Shown here piece by piece: positions 44,844 through 53,901 of a stretch of DNA of 64,000 bases (position 1 is its first letter; each line of letters opens with the position of its first letter). Below the pieces are notes generated by a model. That model was given only the letters and a program-made list of their open reading frames with translations. It had not been told where the DNA came from and ran no database searches. The position numbers and the translations under genes are program-made. The DNA comes from OMG group bacterium (lineage in GTDB: Bacteria > Pseudomonadota > Gammaproteobacteria > Pseudomonadales > Azotimanducaceae), in NCBI GenBank assembly GCA_012267385.1, contig JAAXGW010000011.1, positions 1 to 64,000 of the forward strand. The letters run 5' to 3'.

Positions 44844-45269
44844 CTAGATGCTGTACGTAGCTGGTTTTTGTGCGAGAAAACACCCAAGTACTGAAAAGAT
44901 CCCAGCTCGACCGCCTTCAATACTCGCATCAGCAACTGCGGCAGTCAACTTGGTTGCGGCTGCTGTCCCTTTAGGAACGATACGGAACGCCTCTGCTACC
45001 CTGAGTGTCATCAAGGTATAGGCACGTCGAACAGGACTAGTTCGAGAAGCATGAAAAAACTGTCCTGTTCCAGTGAGCGGCATGTACCAAGGGACAGAAT
45101 CGGGATCAGGTCGTCAAGGTCTTCACATTCGTCAACCACAAACCCCACTTTCACGAGTGCTCCCTTAACCTAACCTCCGAGATTGAACCAATCTCATAGA
45201 GTGCCATGGTGCCCATTAGTCGTTCTTTGATTTTTTGGTGTTCTGCTTTGTCTGCTCGAAACTCATCAG
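44844..45269 (-). pseudogene. Middle and C-terminal parts of a broken sterol C-24 methyltransferase
   Basis: This stretch continues the methyltransferase at 45270-45881 in other frames. Directly after the first frame ends, the next frame reads ILTDEFRADKAEHQKIKERL, matching the segment that follows the SAM fold in ERG6-type enzymes. A second shift is needed to read ALVKVGFVVDECEDLDD, and a third to read PDSVPWYMPLTGTGQFFHAS. From 45083 the C-terminal domain runs in one frame (SRTSPVRRAYTLMTLRVAEA and IEGGRAGIFSVLGCFLAQKP), which is characteristic of sterol methyltransferases. Three frameshifts separate recognisable blocks, so no complete product is possible as sequenced. Confidence 0.78.
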
Positions 45270-45881
45270 TCAATATAGTTTCTTAACCCCAAAAAAAGCA
45301 CCGGGTTTTAGCACACGAAAAATCTGTTCATACGCACCAATTTTGTCTGAAGCGTGAGCAGTAGACTCGATCGCGTAGGCTGCATCAAAGGAATTTGGTT
45401 TGAGCACGCCCATATCCATGAAATTACATTGCACTAAGTCTGTCAAATGATCGAGTTCAGCTGCTTGGTTCAACTCTTGCCCTATTTTGATCTGATGCTC
45501 GTTGATGTGAATACCTACTACGTGTGCGCCAGTCGTACGCGCTACGTGCCGCATTGGTCCACCAATCCCACAACCAACGTCTAGTACTCTCTTCGTGGAG
45601 TCTAGTTGCAGTTTTTCAATCATCGATCCCTCATGGCGTAGGATCGCGTCGTTCAGCGACTCTCCTTTTTTCATTGGAGCAAAATGAAATGACTCGTGCC
45701 AGCCCCATCTAGCTAACTCCGTCGAGAGATCGTAGAAATCGTTTACCGTGTCAGCATGATCGTAATCGGTTGAAGTAGCGTTTGTAGCTCGGGTTTGCCA
45801 GTCAGAGAGACGGTCTACGCTTTGTTGCACGTCTATGCCCTCGAATGAATCAGCGAGTGTTCGGTTTAACTTACGGTCCAT
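45270..45881 (-). pseudogene. N-terminal part of a broken ERG6-type sterol 24-C-methyltransferase
   Basis: A 203-residue frame with the hallmark of sterol methyltransferases: the region DFYDLSTELARWGWHESFHF with FAP next (about residues 48-69), then GESLNDAILRHE, SAM motif I VLDVGCGIGGPM at 99-110, and the IKIGQELN and RVLKPGAFFG segments. In eukaryotes this enzyme adds a methyl group to C-24 of the sterol side chain; bacterial homologs are known but rare. The frame ends shortly after a run of seven T on the coding strand (45291-45297), where the rest of the protein switches frame. The intact segments are highly conserved, so the loss is recent or is a sequencing indel. No other sterol-pathway gene is adjacent. 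Confidence 0.8.
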
Positions 45882-46011
45882 ATTTGCTTACGATTAAGTG
45901 CGAAAAAATAGAGATCAAGTATTTAGTCGAGTTTGACAAGGGTATGCTACAGATTTGAAACAGTAACTCCAACTTCAGTGGAGGATCAATGCCTGCCGAT
46001 ATTAAAGAGTT

Positions 46012-46878
46012 CTATCTCCCTAAATATACATCCGTTATCTCTATTCGATTGTGTCCAAGTTCCTTACTCACTTGAAGTCGTGCTTGTGAGTCAATTACTC
46101 GTTGATCTGATTCTAGAGCTGTCCTTCTCGGGCCTCCAGCGAATACTGACTCGAACCCAGTGAGATCACGATATCGGCGCTGAGCATATCCGTGGCGCAA
46201 TCCGTGTAATTTTTTTAGCCCGAGATTACTTAACAATCGTATATATTTACCCCTCCAATTTTTTAATGAATATTCAGCTGGTATTAACGATCCCTGACCA
46301 GCGACTGCGTGGATTCGGTCGATGAGATCGCGTTGTTCAAAAGACACTATTGGAATTGAACGTTTTCGACCGCCTTTCGTCCATGAACCCTTGAGTTCAA
46401 TGTATGATCCTCGATCAGCGTAGGTGGGCCGGAACTTAAAACTCTCTTCCTGTCGAAGTCCAAACTCTTGTTGTAGTTCAATGCTCAAACGCATATATTC
46501 GTTCGAAATCTGCTTTAGCTGGGATCTCGTGAGACACTGAGCTTTAGACTCCTCTGGAATCAAATTTCGTTTGCCGATCAATAGTTCATTGTTGGATTTT
46601 GGAATCAGCTCGTCTTTTCCGATCTTACGCGCCCACCATCGTAAATGTGCTAGTGCGTTCTTTTGCGCACCGATAGAGCATCCAATCCTTTGCCAATGAT
46701 TGATGAGGGCGTGCACATGCTTTAGTTTTAAGGAACGAACTTGCATCTGGTTATATCCCAACATACGTAGTTCACGCGCAAATCGTTTTAAGTACTTTTT
46801 TCGGTGTGCCTGGGTCGAGAAACTCCCGTCTCGGTTGTGGTAAGCGAGTTGTTTTAGTTGATATTCCAGATGCTTCAA
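46012..46878 (-). CDS. Tyrosine recombinase (integrase) of a conjugative element
   Basis: A 288-residue site-specific recombinase of the Integrase_1 type with an N-terminal SAM-like DNA-binding domain. The catalytic set appears complete: Arg142 (GLRQEES), Lys168 (WTKGGRKR), His225 and Arg228 (LHGLRHG), His276 (LGHNRIE) and Tyr285 (DVYLGR). Its start overlaps the stop of the traG-like gene by four bases (ATGA), so it is translated with the conjugation genes rather than standing at the element end as integrases of mobile islands usually do. It may resolve or invert DNA within the element instead of integrating it. Activity is inferred. Confidence 0.85.
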   Translation of the reverse strand: MKHLEYQLKQLAYHNRDGSFSTQAHRKKYLKRFARELRMLGYNQMQVRSLKLKHVHALINHWQRIGCSIGAQKNALAHLRWWARKIGKDELIPKSNNELLIGKRNLIPEESKAQCLTRSQLKQISNEYMRLSIELQQEFGLRQEESFKFRPTYADRGSYIELKGSWTKGGRKRSIPIVSFEQRDLIDRIHAVAGQGSLIPAEYSLKNWRGKYIRLLSNLGLKKLHGLRHGYAQRRYRDLTGFESVFAGGPRRTALESDQRVIDSQARLQVSKELGHNRIEITDVYLGR

Positions 46879-48425
46879 CTAGCTTTCTTTAAACGAAAAG
46901 AGCCAATACGTCTTGGTTCACCTCGAGTATGTTGTCCAAAGGGCGAGGTCGCGCTATCTAAAGATTGTCCGATTGCGATCCCAGTCCAGCCCAACATCGA
47001 GCTCCATAACAATGGTAGTCCAATGTATAAACATGAGGTAATGACATTGAGCATCACGCGTTTGGTCGTGTGCTCCCCCGAGTTTGTCAATATTTCAAAC
47101 AATAGATTGGTGTCCGGATACATCGCGGTAAACATGTTCTGATCAATCCACTGCGCAAGATACCAAAGCACGGTCCAAAACTTTACCCCAAATATAGCCA
47201 GGGCACCGGTAATCATGATCGTAAATGAATACCGAGAAAACACAACGATCAACGGGAGCAGTGAATATATTCCTAATAGGATCATTGCTTGAATCATCGG
47301 CGCGACTGCGATAATTCCAGTGACAATCACACTGAATACCGCCGCGGTAGAGAACGCTCCAACAACATACAACAAACCTTTTGCAAAACTTTCGATTTGA
47401 CCGAGAGTTCCCGATGTTGATTGATTTCCGGCAGACAAATCATTGCTAGTCCAATTGCTTGGAGTATGAAGTAGTACCGTACGCGCAATTAAATCGAGTT
47501 GACGTTCGGTTGCTAGCGCAGGTGCAAGGTTGTAAAACAGAGTAGCAAAACCGGGTGCGCTGGTGTCGGCAGCATCGACGAGTTTAGCGCGGAGACCATA
47601 CTGAGCGTGCCCCCACCATTGAGCGCAATAAGGTCGGCCGTTTGGAGGCGGATTAGCGACATCGTATTCGATGTCTCGACTTGGTACGAACGCCCACCCA
47701 CTCACAGGTGTTCGTGCTCGCGATGAGTCATAATATCCTGGGGTGTCGCGATAAACGTGCGAGCCAATCCAGTCTGTATCGGCGTGCCCAAAACGCCTCA
47801 GTAAACTGTTGATCGCTGCAGTCGAAGGTTGTTCGGTGAGAAATTTAGAACGGGCTGGAACATAACAAGCAGAATAAAACTCTGATACTTCTTGCCTCAG
47901 TCTTGGGTCCTCTATTGTTGCAAGGCGAGATAACTGCGATAATTGACGGATCTCACTAGCTCGTGGCAATCCTTCGACAACGGCATGGTTGAACCCTGAT
48001 GAAAATGCTATGACTGCATGCCACCACATTGGAACGTCTACGGTGTCGACCGCGTCGCCGAATCCTGTGGTTCCGAAAGTGCTTTGTGAATTGGAAAAAT
48101 CTACTGTTGGTGGATCAGGGTTATTAACTGTTGGTGGAGGTGTATAACTTAACGTAGTCGCAATGAACGGAGTGAGACCTACGGGCTGACCAGCGAAAAT
48201 GACTACTACCAGAGCTAGTAGCAGTTCATGTTCCATCTTCCGCAGAGACATTCCACTTGACACATTGTGAGGTGCCTCCGACGCCGGTTTGCGCCAATAG
48301 TCGATAACGATTCCGAGAAAGGGTAGATATACGATACCGGTGGCAACGAGAACGTCCCAAACCACACCATAGAACATCCAGCCAAACATGGTCGAATACA
48401 GTTCAAGGTAGCTGTCGACGCTCAC
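46875..48425 (-). CDS. TraG N-terminal-like conjugal transfer membrane protein
   Basis: A 516-residue inner-membrane protein of the TraG N-terminal family found in MPF-G conjugative elements, where it is thought to contribute to mating-pair stabilisation and the inner-membrane platform. Two hydrophobic segments near the start (residues about 18-45 and 68-90) are followed by a polar periplasmic region of about 200 residues. Four to five helices then follow in the second half (LLYVVGAFSTAAVFSVIVTG, then MILLGIYSLLPLIVVFSRYS). It overlaps both neighbours by four bases, meaning strict translational coupling. The assignment rests on context as well as sequence pattern. Confidence 0.78.
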   Translation of the reverse strand: MSVDSYLELYSTMFGWMFYGVVWDVLVATGIVYLPFLGIVIDYWRKPASEAPHNVSSGMSLRKMEHELLLALVVVIFAGQPVGLTPFIATTLSYTPPPTVNNPDPPTVDFSNSQSTFGTTGFGDAVDTVDVPMWWHAVIAFSSGFNHAVVEGLPRASEIRQLSQLSRLATIEDPRLRQEVSEFYSACYVPARSKFLTEQPSTAAINSLLRRFGHADTDWIGSHVYRDTPGYYDSSRARTPVSGWAFVPSRDIEYDVANPPPNGRPYCAQWWGHAQYGLRAKLVDAADTSAPGFATLFYNLAPALATERQLDLIARTVLLHTPSNWTSNDLSAGNQSTSGTLGQIESFAKGLLYVVGAFSTAAVFSVIVTGIIAVAPMIQAMILLGIYSLLPLIVVFSRYSFTIMITGALAIFGVKFWTVLWYLAQWIDQNMFTAMYPDTNLLFEILTNSGEHTTKRVMLNVITSCLYIGLPLLWSSMLGWTGIAIGQSLDSATSPFGQHTRGEPRRIGSFRLKKAS

Positions 48426-48796
48426 GAAAAGAGAAATTCCAAAACGCGAGGTAGTAGCGCTTGTCCAAACAGCAGCTCAATGCTGACAAACCACATTACA
48501 AATTGTCGAATACGAGCATTTAACTGTCCTTGTTTAGCGGTTGCACCGGAATTTTTTGAATTTTGAATCGTATTTCTGCGTACAGAGTAAAAAGTAGCAG
48601 TAGCGACACCGAAGAGCCCTACTCTAACAAAAGTCGTCAACCAGTGGTTCGCTGCAAACCAATTCGGCCAAGATACGATCGCATTACCGTCTACGGTTAA
48701 CAACAGAATTGATACCGCTATTCCCGCAAATAGGGCAATCAGCAAACCTAACTTCGTAAATGCTCGTCGCTTAAGGGCTTTCGACACGTCCGTCAA
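48422..48796 (-). CDS. Small membrane protein of the conjugative element
   Basis: A 124-residue protein with three hydrophobic segments (LGLLIALFAGIAVSILLLTV, a middle one around ANHWLTTFVRVGLFGVATAT and a C-terminal FVMWFVSIELLFGQALLP). It is encoded between the PFL_4711-like and TraG-like genes and overlaps them by 26 and 4 bases. A small hydrophobic protein at this place is usual in PFGI-1-like elements, but no function is known. Confidence 0.7.
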   Translation of the reverse strand: MTDVSKALKRRAFTKLGLLIALFAGIAVSILLLTVDGNAIVSWPNWFAANHWLTTFVRVGLFGVATATFYSVRRNTIQNSKNSGATAKQGQLNARIRQFVMWFVSIELLFGQALLPRVLEFLFS

Positions 48797-50111
48797 TTAG
48801 GGGGTGTGGATCACGGTTGTTCCTTTCGGGAACAGTCAGCGAGGCTCTCTCCCTAGAATCATGCCGTTTGAGCAAATTGGTTACCGTATTTGACACCAGA
48901 TCTTTTCGTATCTGTGCCTCAAAAGCGAGTCGATTGATTTCTGAGTCAAGTTCGCGGACCACTTGGTCAACATGTTCTCGAGCAACTGGATTTGCTTGTA
49001 CTTCGGGTATAGAACTACCCGATTTCATTAAGCGACGCGCGAGAAAAGCTTTCTCCACCGTGCGGGCGACCGCGATCTCAGCGACCAAACGATCGATGAC
49101 AATCTGTTGTTCGGTAACCGGTAAGGTGTTGATGCTGTTGATTACATCACGAGTGATAGCAATCCCCGGTGCCGAGACTCTTGCTAAGTTGGTAAGTGTC
49201 GGGGTTTGGCTTCCCGAAACCAGTGACTCCAAGACAGTCGTAAGGTTTCGTGCCTCTCGATCCAAGACAGGTCCAAGTCCGTTTCCTGGAGTGGTTGATT
49301 TCTCGCATCCCTCGCAGGTGGAAACTTTGTGTTCACCAACCACGTCAACTAACCATTCCGCGGCTGCTCTTGGATCGTTCCAAACGAGTGTAAGTCGTTG
49401 GTCCGGATCTGCAGTGACAGCCCCTTGCGCAGTTGGAGCTCGATTCATCTGTACGTTGAATCCAGCTCTAGTGACATCTTCAGTTAACGCCAAAGGATCT
49501 TGACCATCTCCACCAGCACTACCGCCAATCCATGGGAGACCGTTCGCTCCATTTGCTTGGGCGACAGCTTCTTCAGCGGCAATTACGCTTCCGCCCCCTA
49601 CTCCCATTTGTACTTTCCAATCATTTCCTTTTGAAAGTACCACCAGATCTTCGTAAGGGTTCTTGTTATTTGCTATCGTGCTTTCCATTTGTTCACAGGA
49701 CTTGGTAGCGAGGTCGACGGTGAGCTCGGCCCGCACGAGTGCATTTTGAAATAGGTCGTATAAACCTGGATTGGCCCGTTGGAGAATCATCGCGGGCAAC
49801 GATGCGATCGCGCCAGTAGCTGCCCGGGTCATAGCGTTGAGCATGTTTTCGGTCCCATCTTTAACTTGATTCAGCGTATCGCTTACAGCAGTAACTGGGT
49901 CGAATTTCAAACAACTATATCCAAGACCCAACTTCGCGCTTCCTCCAATCGTTGTACTATGGACTCTTGGATTTGCGGGAGCGGACACTGGTTTAGCCCC
50001 ACCGATCTCGTAGTACCAGAGGCTGTTTTCGGGCGGAGCTGGAGGGGCGGTTGCGCTGATTGAGAAAAATAGTACGCAAACCACACAAATTGAAATGCGA
50101 TACTGTTTCAT
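48771..50111 (-). CDS. Integrating conjugative element protein, PFL_4711 family (TIGR03755-like)
   Basis: A 446-residue exported protein with a signal peptide at about residues 1-22. Recognisable family features are an early NSLWYYEIGGA segment, a Cys in YSCLKFDP, a second in KSCEQMESTIA, and a CEGCEKST pair, consistent with disulfide-linked envelope proteins resembling TraH of the F system. The C-terminal 150 residues form coiled-coil-like helices. It overlaps the TraU-like gene by four bases upstream and the small membrane protein gene by 26 bases downstream. In conjugative elements this protein belongs to the outer part of the transfer channel or to mating-pair stabilisation. Confidence 0.8.
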   Translation of the reverse strand: MKQYRISICVVCVLFFSISATAPPAPPENSLWYYEIGGAKPVSAPANPRVHSTTIGGSAKLGLGYSCLKFDPVTAVSDTLNQVKDGTENMLNAMTRAATGAIASLPAMILQRANPGLYDLFQNALVRAELTVDLATKSCEQMESTIANNKNPYEDLVVLSKGNDWKVQMGVGGGSVIAAEEAVAQANGANGLPWIGGSAGGDGQDPLALTEDVTRAGFNVQMNRAPTAQGAVTADPDQRLTLVWNDPRAAAEWLVDVVGEHKVSTCEGCEKSTTPGNGLGPVLDREARNLTTVLESLVSGSQTPTLTNLARVSAPGIAITRDVINSINTLPVTEQQIVIDRLVAEIAVARTVEKAFLARRLMKSGSSIPEVQANPVAREHVDQVVRELDSEINRLAFEAQIRKDLVSNTVTNLLKRHDSRERASLTVPERNNRDPHPLIDGRVESP

Positions 50112-51133
50112 GGGTATCCGTGTACGTCATCAGAACCCAGGAAAACCTGTCCCCGTCGAGCACAACACTTATACGGACGCCACAGAACCCAAAGATGAGC
50201 ATTTTTCTTATCCACTTTGCCACCTCCCCAATCGGACGTTGAAAATAGATCGTTGGACCCAAAGGCTTGACACGAACTCTGCTTCCGGGGATGAATCATC
50301 TGCCACTTTCCTGTATTGCCATTTGCTTCTCTAAGAGCTGGTGGTCCCCAGCGTTTCTGACGACCTGCAGACTTTCCTATCGGTTGTCGAACACGTAACA
50401 ATCCTCCGTTTATCGCGATGTCGGCAGCGCGTTGAGCGATGACGGCGGCAGCTTTCGGTGGGCTTGGCTGATTGGTCCAACCACACCTAGGATAGACTGA
50501 ACCCCACGTGAACAAGGGCCATCGGCCAATTTCGCGCCTACCAGGAATTGAATTAATTAAGTCGAGACCCTCGAATTCTGGATTTCGCCAAGCGATGATG
50601 TCTAATAAAGAACTGTAATAGGGAGTGAGCGAAACAGTTTGGGAATTACAGAAGAAATTTGCGTAACTTGCTGGTAAGTCAGGCAGCGGATGTCCAATTA
50701 CATCGCTTTCAAAGAGTCGCAGATTTCTCGATAAGTATTTTGTGGTGTGTCCCGGTTCCAAGGCGTTCCCTGCCACGACACCTTGAAGATTGTCTGGTAG
50801 TGTTTTCTTGATTTGATCAAACGCGGTCTTGACCACTGTCTTAACTTCCTTCCAGGGATGCGACTCAATGGTCGGATAGACCGAAACTACGAGATCAGGT
50901 CGATAATGGCCAATCTTCAGTGATACTCGAACCCGACAACCGAAGAGATCGCAGTGAAGCCACGTGCATGAGCCAATGATCTTCCACTTTAAGCAGGAAT
51001 CAACCGCCTTCAGGGTTTGATCAGTTATTTGAACCGAATTGAGTTCAGCTGATACTACGGAAGTGAAATATCCTGTAAAAAATAATGGCAGTAGAAATCG
51101 TCGGAAAAACGATTTGATTTGTACTGAAGACAT
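50108..51133 (-). CDS. TraU-like conjugative element protein (TIGR03756-like)
   Basis: A 341-residue exported, cysteine-rich protein with a signal peptide at about residues 10-29. Paired cysteines occur in SCLKW, GSCTWLHCDLFGC, NFFCNSQ, RCGWTNQ and KCCARRG, typical of the TraU/TIGR03756 group. These are periplasmic proteins of F-type and related transfer systems that need disulfides for folding. It is the first surviving gene of the conjugation fragment, with no related gene upstream. The following gene starts within its stop (four-base overlap). Confidence 0.82.
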   Translation of the reverse strand: MSSVQIKSFFRRFLLPLFFTGYFTSVVSAELNSVQITDQTLKAVDSCLKWKIIGSCTWLHCDLFGCRVRVSLKIGHYRPDLVVSVYPTIESHPWKEVKTVVKTAFDQIKKTLPDNLQGVVAGNALEPGHTTKYLSRNLRLFESDVIGHPLPDLPASYANFFCNSQTVSLTPYYSSLLDIIAWRNPEFEGLDLINSIPGRREIGRWPLFTWGSVYPRCGWTNQPSPPKAAAVIAQRAADIAINGGLLRVRQPIGKSAGRQKRWGPPALREANGNTGKWQMIHPRKQSSCQAFGSNDLFSTSDWGGGKVDKKNAHLWVLWRPYKCCARRGQVFLGSDDVHGYP

Positions 51134-51533
51134 GACATCCCTCGAAGCATCGATAGTGAATCTTTGGGATGAATTTTGGTGCGATTAAATGAACGCACAA
51201 CCATGTATTAAAACATTGGACGTGGTGAAATTTTCGATGATTGGATAAGACGAATAGTCGTAATCAACACTCAAAAAAATAGATCAGGACAACGGAGGAA
51301 AGCAGAACAACTTGCTTTCCCCCTGTACACGAATTACAAACTACTTTGATTTCAGCTATAACTATGGTGAATGAACCGGTAGCTGGTGCCGGTAAATTGG
51401 GACGAACTCCCTCATCTCATTTAAACAGTGTGATAGGATCTCATGGCCACTGCACTCATGCCTAAATGAAGATTGTTCCTCCCGTATTGTTTTGAATCCT
51501 ACTCATGTCGCAATAGGACAACATAGTGTCTCG
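51134..51533. other. Intergenic region upstream of the conjugative fragment
   Basis: No gene is visible in these 400 bases. GGAAAGCA (51297-51304) and TGCTTTCC (51313-51320) form a perfect 8-bp stem with an 8-base loop. On the minus strand a T-run lies about 17 bases further on (51272-51278), so it could be a weak terminator for the outer-membrane protein gene. No direct repeat that would mark an element end was found. Confidence 0.4.
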
Positions 51534-52247
51534 TTAGAACGGTATCGACATACCGACTGAAAGAGTTGCACCACTACCGTCAGAACGAATGCGCTCCGTA
51601 CCGTCTCTTAGCTCAATGGTTGTCTCACTTTTTTGCTTAAAACCAACTGAGAGAACTGGTGCAGAATCATCTGATCGAGACCTTTGCAAACGAAAATACA
51701 AATCAACGCTTGTAGCGCTAGCGTCTCCAGCTTCTCCGAACACGTTGAACACTACTTTTGCACTAAACCTGTCTTCAAGTGGATTATTGACCATCAGCCC
51801 CAGTCCCAGGTTTGTGTCTTCAATGTAAAAGTGGTCAGTGTCCAGTTCATTGAAATCATCGCCATCTTCACCGAGATCATTGGTATAGGCTAGTGCGACG
51901 AACGGCGTCAGAATATTGGTCTGAAAGCCTAACTCGCCAATTATTGTGTAGGCTGAGTCATTTCTTCCGTTAACGTTAGTGACATTGCCGGCAAGGCCGA
52001 GATACAAAGGATATTGTCGGAATAATTTGTTTGAGAAAAACATAGCTTTTATGCCAACTGTAACATTTTTTTCGAATACTTTAGATGTCTCATCAGTAAG
52101 TTCGTTATAAACGGTTCTTCCAGTGTCGATTTCAAAGGTTTCGACGCCTGCAGAAATCGACAAACCCTCTTTTTCGACATATTCGTCTTGACACACACCT
52201 AAAGTAGCAAACAGTACGAGTACTGCGGTCGCAATCCATTTATTCAT
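51534..52247 (-). CDS. Outer-membrane beta-barrel protein
   Basis: A 237-residue protein with a signal peptide at about residues 1-19 (AVLVLFATLGVCQ) and alternating hydrophobic/polar strands throughout, ending in MSIPF with a C-terminal phenylalanine, the signal for outer-membrane insertion. An excellent Shine-Dalgarno sequence (AAGGAG) precedes the start. About eight to ten strands can be counted. No porin or enzyme family is recognised; the acidic loops (DLGEDGDDFNELDTDHF) would face outside. It is a single gene. Confidence 0.75.
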   Translation of the reverse strand: MNKWIATAVLVLFATLGVCQDEYVEKEGLSISAGVETFEIDTGRTVYNELTDETSKVFEKNVTVGIKAMFFSNKLFRQYPLYLGLAGNVTNVNGRNDSAYTIIGELGFQTNILTPFVALAYTNDLGEDGDDFNELDTDHFYIEDTNLGLGLMVNNPLEDRFSAKVVFNVFGEAGDASATSVDLYFRLQRSRSDDSAPVLSVGFKQKSETTIELRDGTERIRSDGSGATLSVGMSIPF

Positions 52248-52750
52248 TCATTTTCTCCTTGAAAAGTCGTAAAAGTACAGGTCCTTTGACCGGACGACGT
52301 GCACCATCACCGTTAGAACAACGAAGGCAATATTCTTCAACACTCCTAGACTGTTGGAAGAACAATGCAACAAGTCGAGATTAACCGAGTGATTCTGCTT
52401 GTAAAAGAAGTGGCCAGTCTCGTTGATCCAATACCTTCGTTCAATCGAGATTAAATTTTACTTTTAGTCGCCTAAATGTAAATTTAGTTTGAAGTGAGTA
52501 CTTTCCCGTAACTTAGTTTGGTGGCCGGTTTGTTTTGGGTATTTTGGTGAAACGACACTCTATTGCATCGCTTCAGTGACAAATAGCTGAAAAACGAACA
52601 TTCAACGCCAAGTGTGCTCTCAGAAGACTTTAAGAATTATTCACACACCAAGAAAATCTCATTAATCTCCATTCGTTTGTGAGTACTGTGTCTTGATTGA
52701 GCCTGCCTCCTGTTGGCAACCTCATGACCAAAAGCATATTCTTGTGTTTC
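52248..52750. other. Intergenic region downstream of the DUF4143 ATPase
   Basis: No gene is visible. The stretch contains the diverged copy of the palindromic repeat at 52457-52482, listed separately. Otherwise it is AT-rich and without clear structure. Confidence 0.45.
52457..52482. repeat. Imperfect copy of the DUF4143-gene palindrome (direct repeat)
   Basis: This 26-base site matches the perfect palindrome at 53902-53927 at 23 of 26 positions. The similarity extends further on the right side, as AAAT..(A/C)GTTTG in the same orientation. The right half (CCTAAATGTAAA) is kept while the left half and centre have drifted. The two copies stand in direct orientation about 1.45 kb apart and enclose exactly one gene. 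Confidence 0.65.
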
Positions 52751-53893
52751 TTAGAAAGTGTTTTTGATATCGCGTAAAAAGGTCACCTTCATACTATCGA
52801 AACTACGATGGTACTTTCGAGAAGTATGCGGACTAACGACAAAATTTTTGCCCTTTGGATACCAGGCTCTGAACTCAGCCAACGACTTTGAGGAAAAGGA
52901 GTCCGGATCTACCTTACATTCGATAGCATGGTACTCATTCGAATGAGCGCGAATAACAAAATCGATTTCTTTGTTGGATTTGTCTCTCCAATAAAAGACT
53001 TGCTCTCGTCGGAACTGTGATAGAAGCGAATCAAGAATTAGATGTTCCCAAAGGATACCGCGGTCTTCCACTCGAATCGCATCCCATCCTTTCTCGTGAG
53101 TCACAAAACCGCTGTCAAAACAATAACACTTTGGTCGGCTCACAATTTCTCTCGAGCTTGACGAACCACCGAGGGGAGGAACTAAGTGAACAACACAGGC
53201 TATTTGCAATGTTTCAATGTAACTTTTGACGGTCGGTCGACTGAGCTCGGTGAGTCGCGCTAGCTTAGTGTAGTCAAGCTGTCCTCCGCTTTCTCGTAAC
53301 AATAATCGAAGGAGAGACAGAAACCCGACGCGATTTCTTATGCCGAAGAGTTCTTGAATATCACGAGCATACAAGCTGTCTATCCACTCAGAGAAGAATT
53401 CAGGATCCTTATCGTTGGCGAGCAAGGCTTGTGGTAAACCACCCCGTAAAAGCCGATGGTCAAGATCCTGAACTTCAAAACTCGAAACACACTCTGACCA
53501 CAAAATTGGGGTCAGGTGAATGACTCTCTTACGTCCCGACAGAGAGTCGCGAAACTTCTTTGTTGCAACTAACGTGGATGAACCTATCGCTAAAACTCGT
53601 AAATCTGGGCGAGTATCAGCCGCTAGCTTCAACAGCGTGGATGGATCTGATAAGCGGTGTACTTCGTCAAAAATGACCGTTATTTCTTTGCCTAAAGAAT
53701 CTAAAAATATTTCGGGATCTTCGAGTTCTCTTTGTACCGAAGGAAGGTCACAGTTCAAGTATCGAAACGTCGGTGATGACAACATCTGTGCAAGAGTTGT
53801 TTTACCGACACGTCGGACACCCGCTAACCAAACAATCGAGCAATTTTTCCACGCTTGCTCAATCTTACATAGCCAAAATCTTCGTTCGATCAT
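52751..53893 (-). CDS. AAA ATPase with DUF4143 domain
   Basis: A 380-residue protein of the AAA_14/DUF4143 family. Walker A is GVRRVGKTT at about residues 25-33, and the Walker B-like motif is VIFDEVHRL. A winged-helix-like region (LDYTKLARLTELSRPTVKSYI) follows. The C-terminal DUF4143 domain contains a nuclease-like motif, EIDFVI then AIECKVD, resembling PD-(D/E)XK enzymes. Such proteins are common, sporadic and often horizontally transferred; their role is not settled. The gene is alone, has a perfect 26-bp palindrome 9 bases before its start and a related copy beyond its end, which suggests that it moves or is regulated as a unit. Confidence 0.85.
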   Translation of the reverse strand: MIERRFWLCKIEQAWKNCSIVWLAGVRRVGKTTLAQMLSSPTFRYLNCDLPSVQRELEDPEIFLDSLGKEITVIFDEVHRLSDPSTLLKLAADTRPDLRVLAIGSSTLVATKKFRDSLSGRKRVIHLTPILWSECVSSFEVQDLDHRLLRGGLPQALLANDKDPEFFSEWIDSLYARDIQELFGIRNRVGFLSLLRLLLRESGGQLDYTKLARLTELSRPTVKSYIETLQIACVVHLVPPLGGSSSSREIVSRPKCYCFDSGFVTHEKGWDAIRVEDRGILWEHLILDSLLSQFRREQVFYWRDKSNKEIDFVIRAHSNEYHAIECKVDPDSFSSKSLAEFRAWYPKGKNFVVSPHTSRKYHRSFDSMKVTFLRDIKNTF

Positions 53894-53901
53894 AAGTCTA
53901 T

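Larger units (their letters stand above)
46012..51133 (-). mobile_element. Remnant of an integrative conjugative element (PFGI-1/MPF-G type)
   Basis: Five tightly overlapping minus-strand genes match one segment of the type IV secretion region of PFGI-1-like integrative elements: TraU-like (TIGR03756-type), PFL_4711-like (TIGR03755-type), a small membrane protein, a TraG N-terminal protein and a tyrosine recombinase. The rest of such an element (relaxase, coupling ATPase, VirB4-like ATPase, pilin, partition genes, attachment sites) is absent from the flanks. Genes on both sides are unrelated, so this is a fragment. All five frames are intact, in contrast with neighbouring broken genes. Confidence 0.75.

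Noticed and set aside
48817..49503. A 228-codon plus-strand frame antisense to the PFL_4711-like gene
   Set aside because: It is Ser/Thr-rich without any domain, and the opposite strand encodes a recognisable family in a tight operon.
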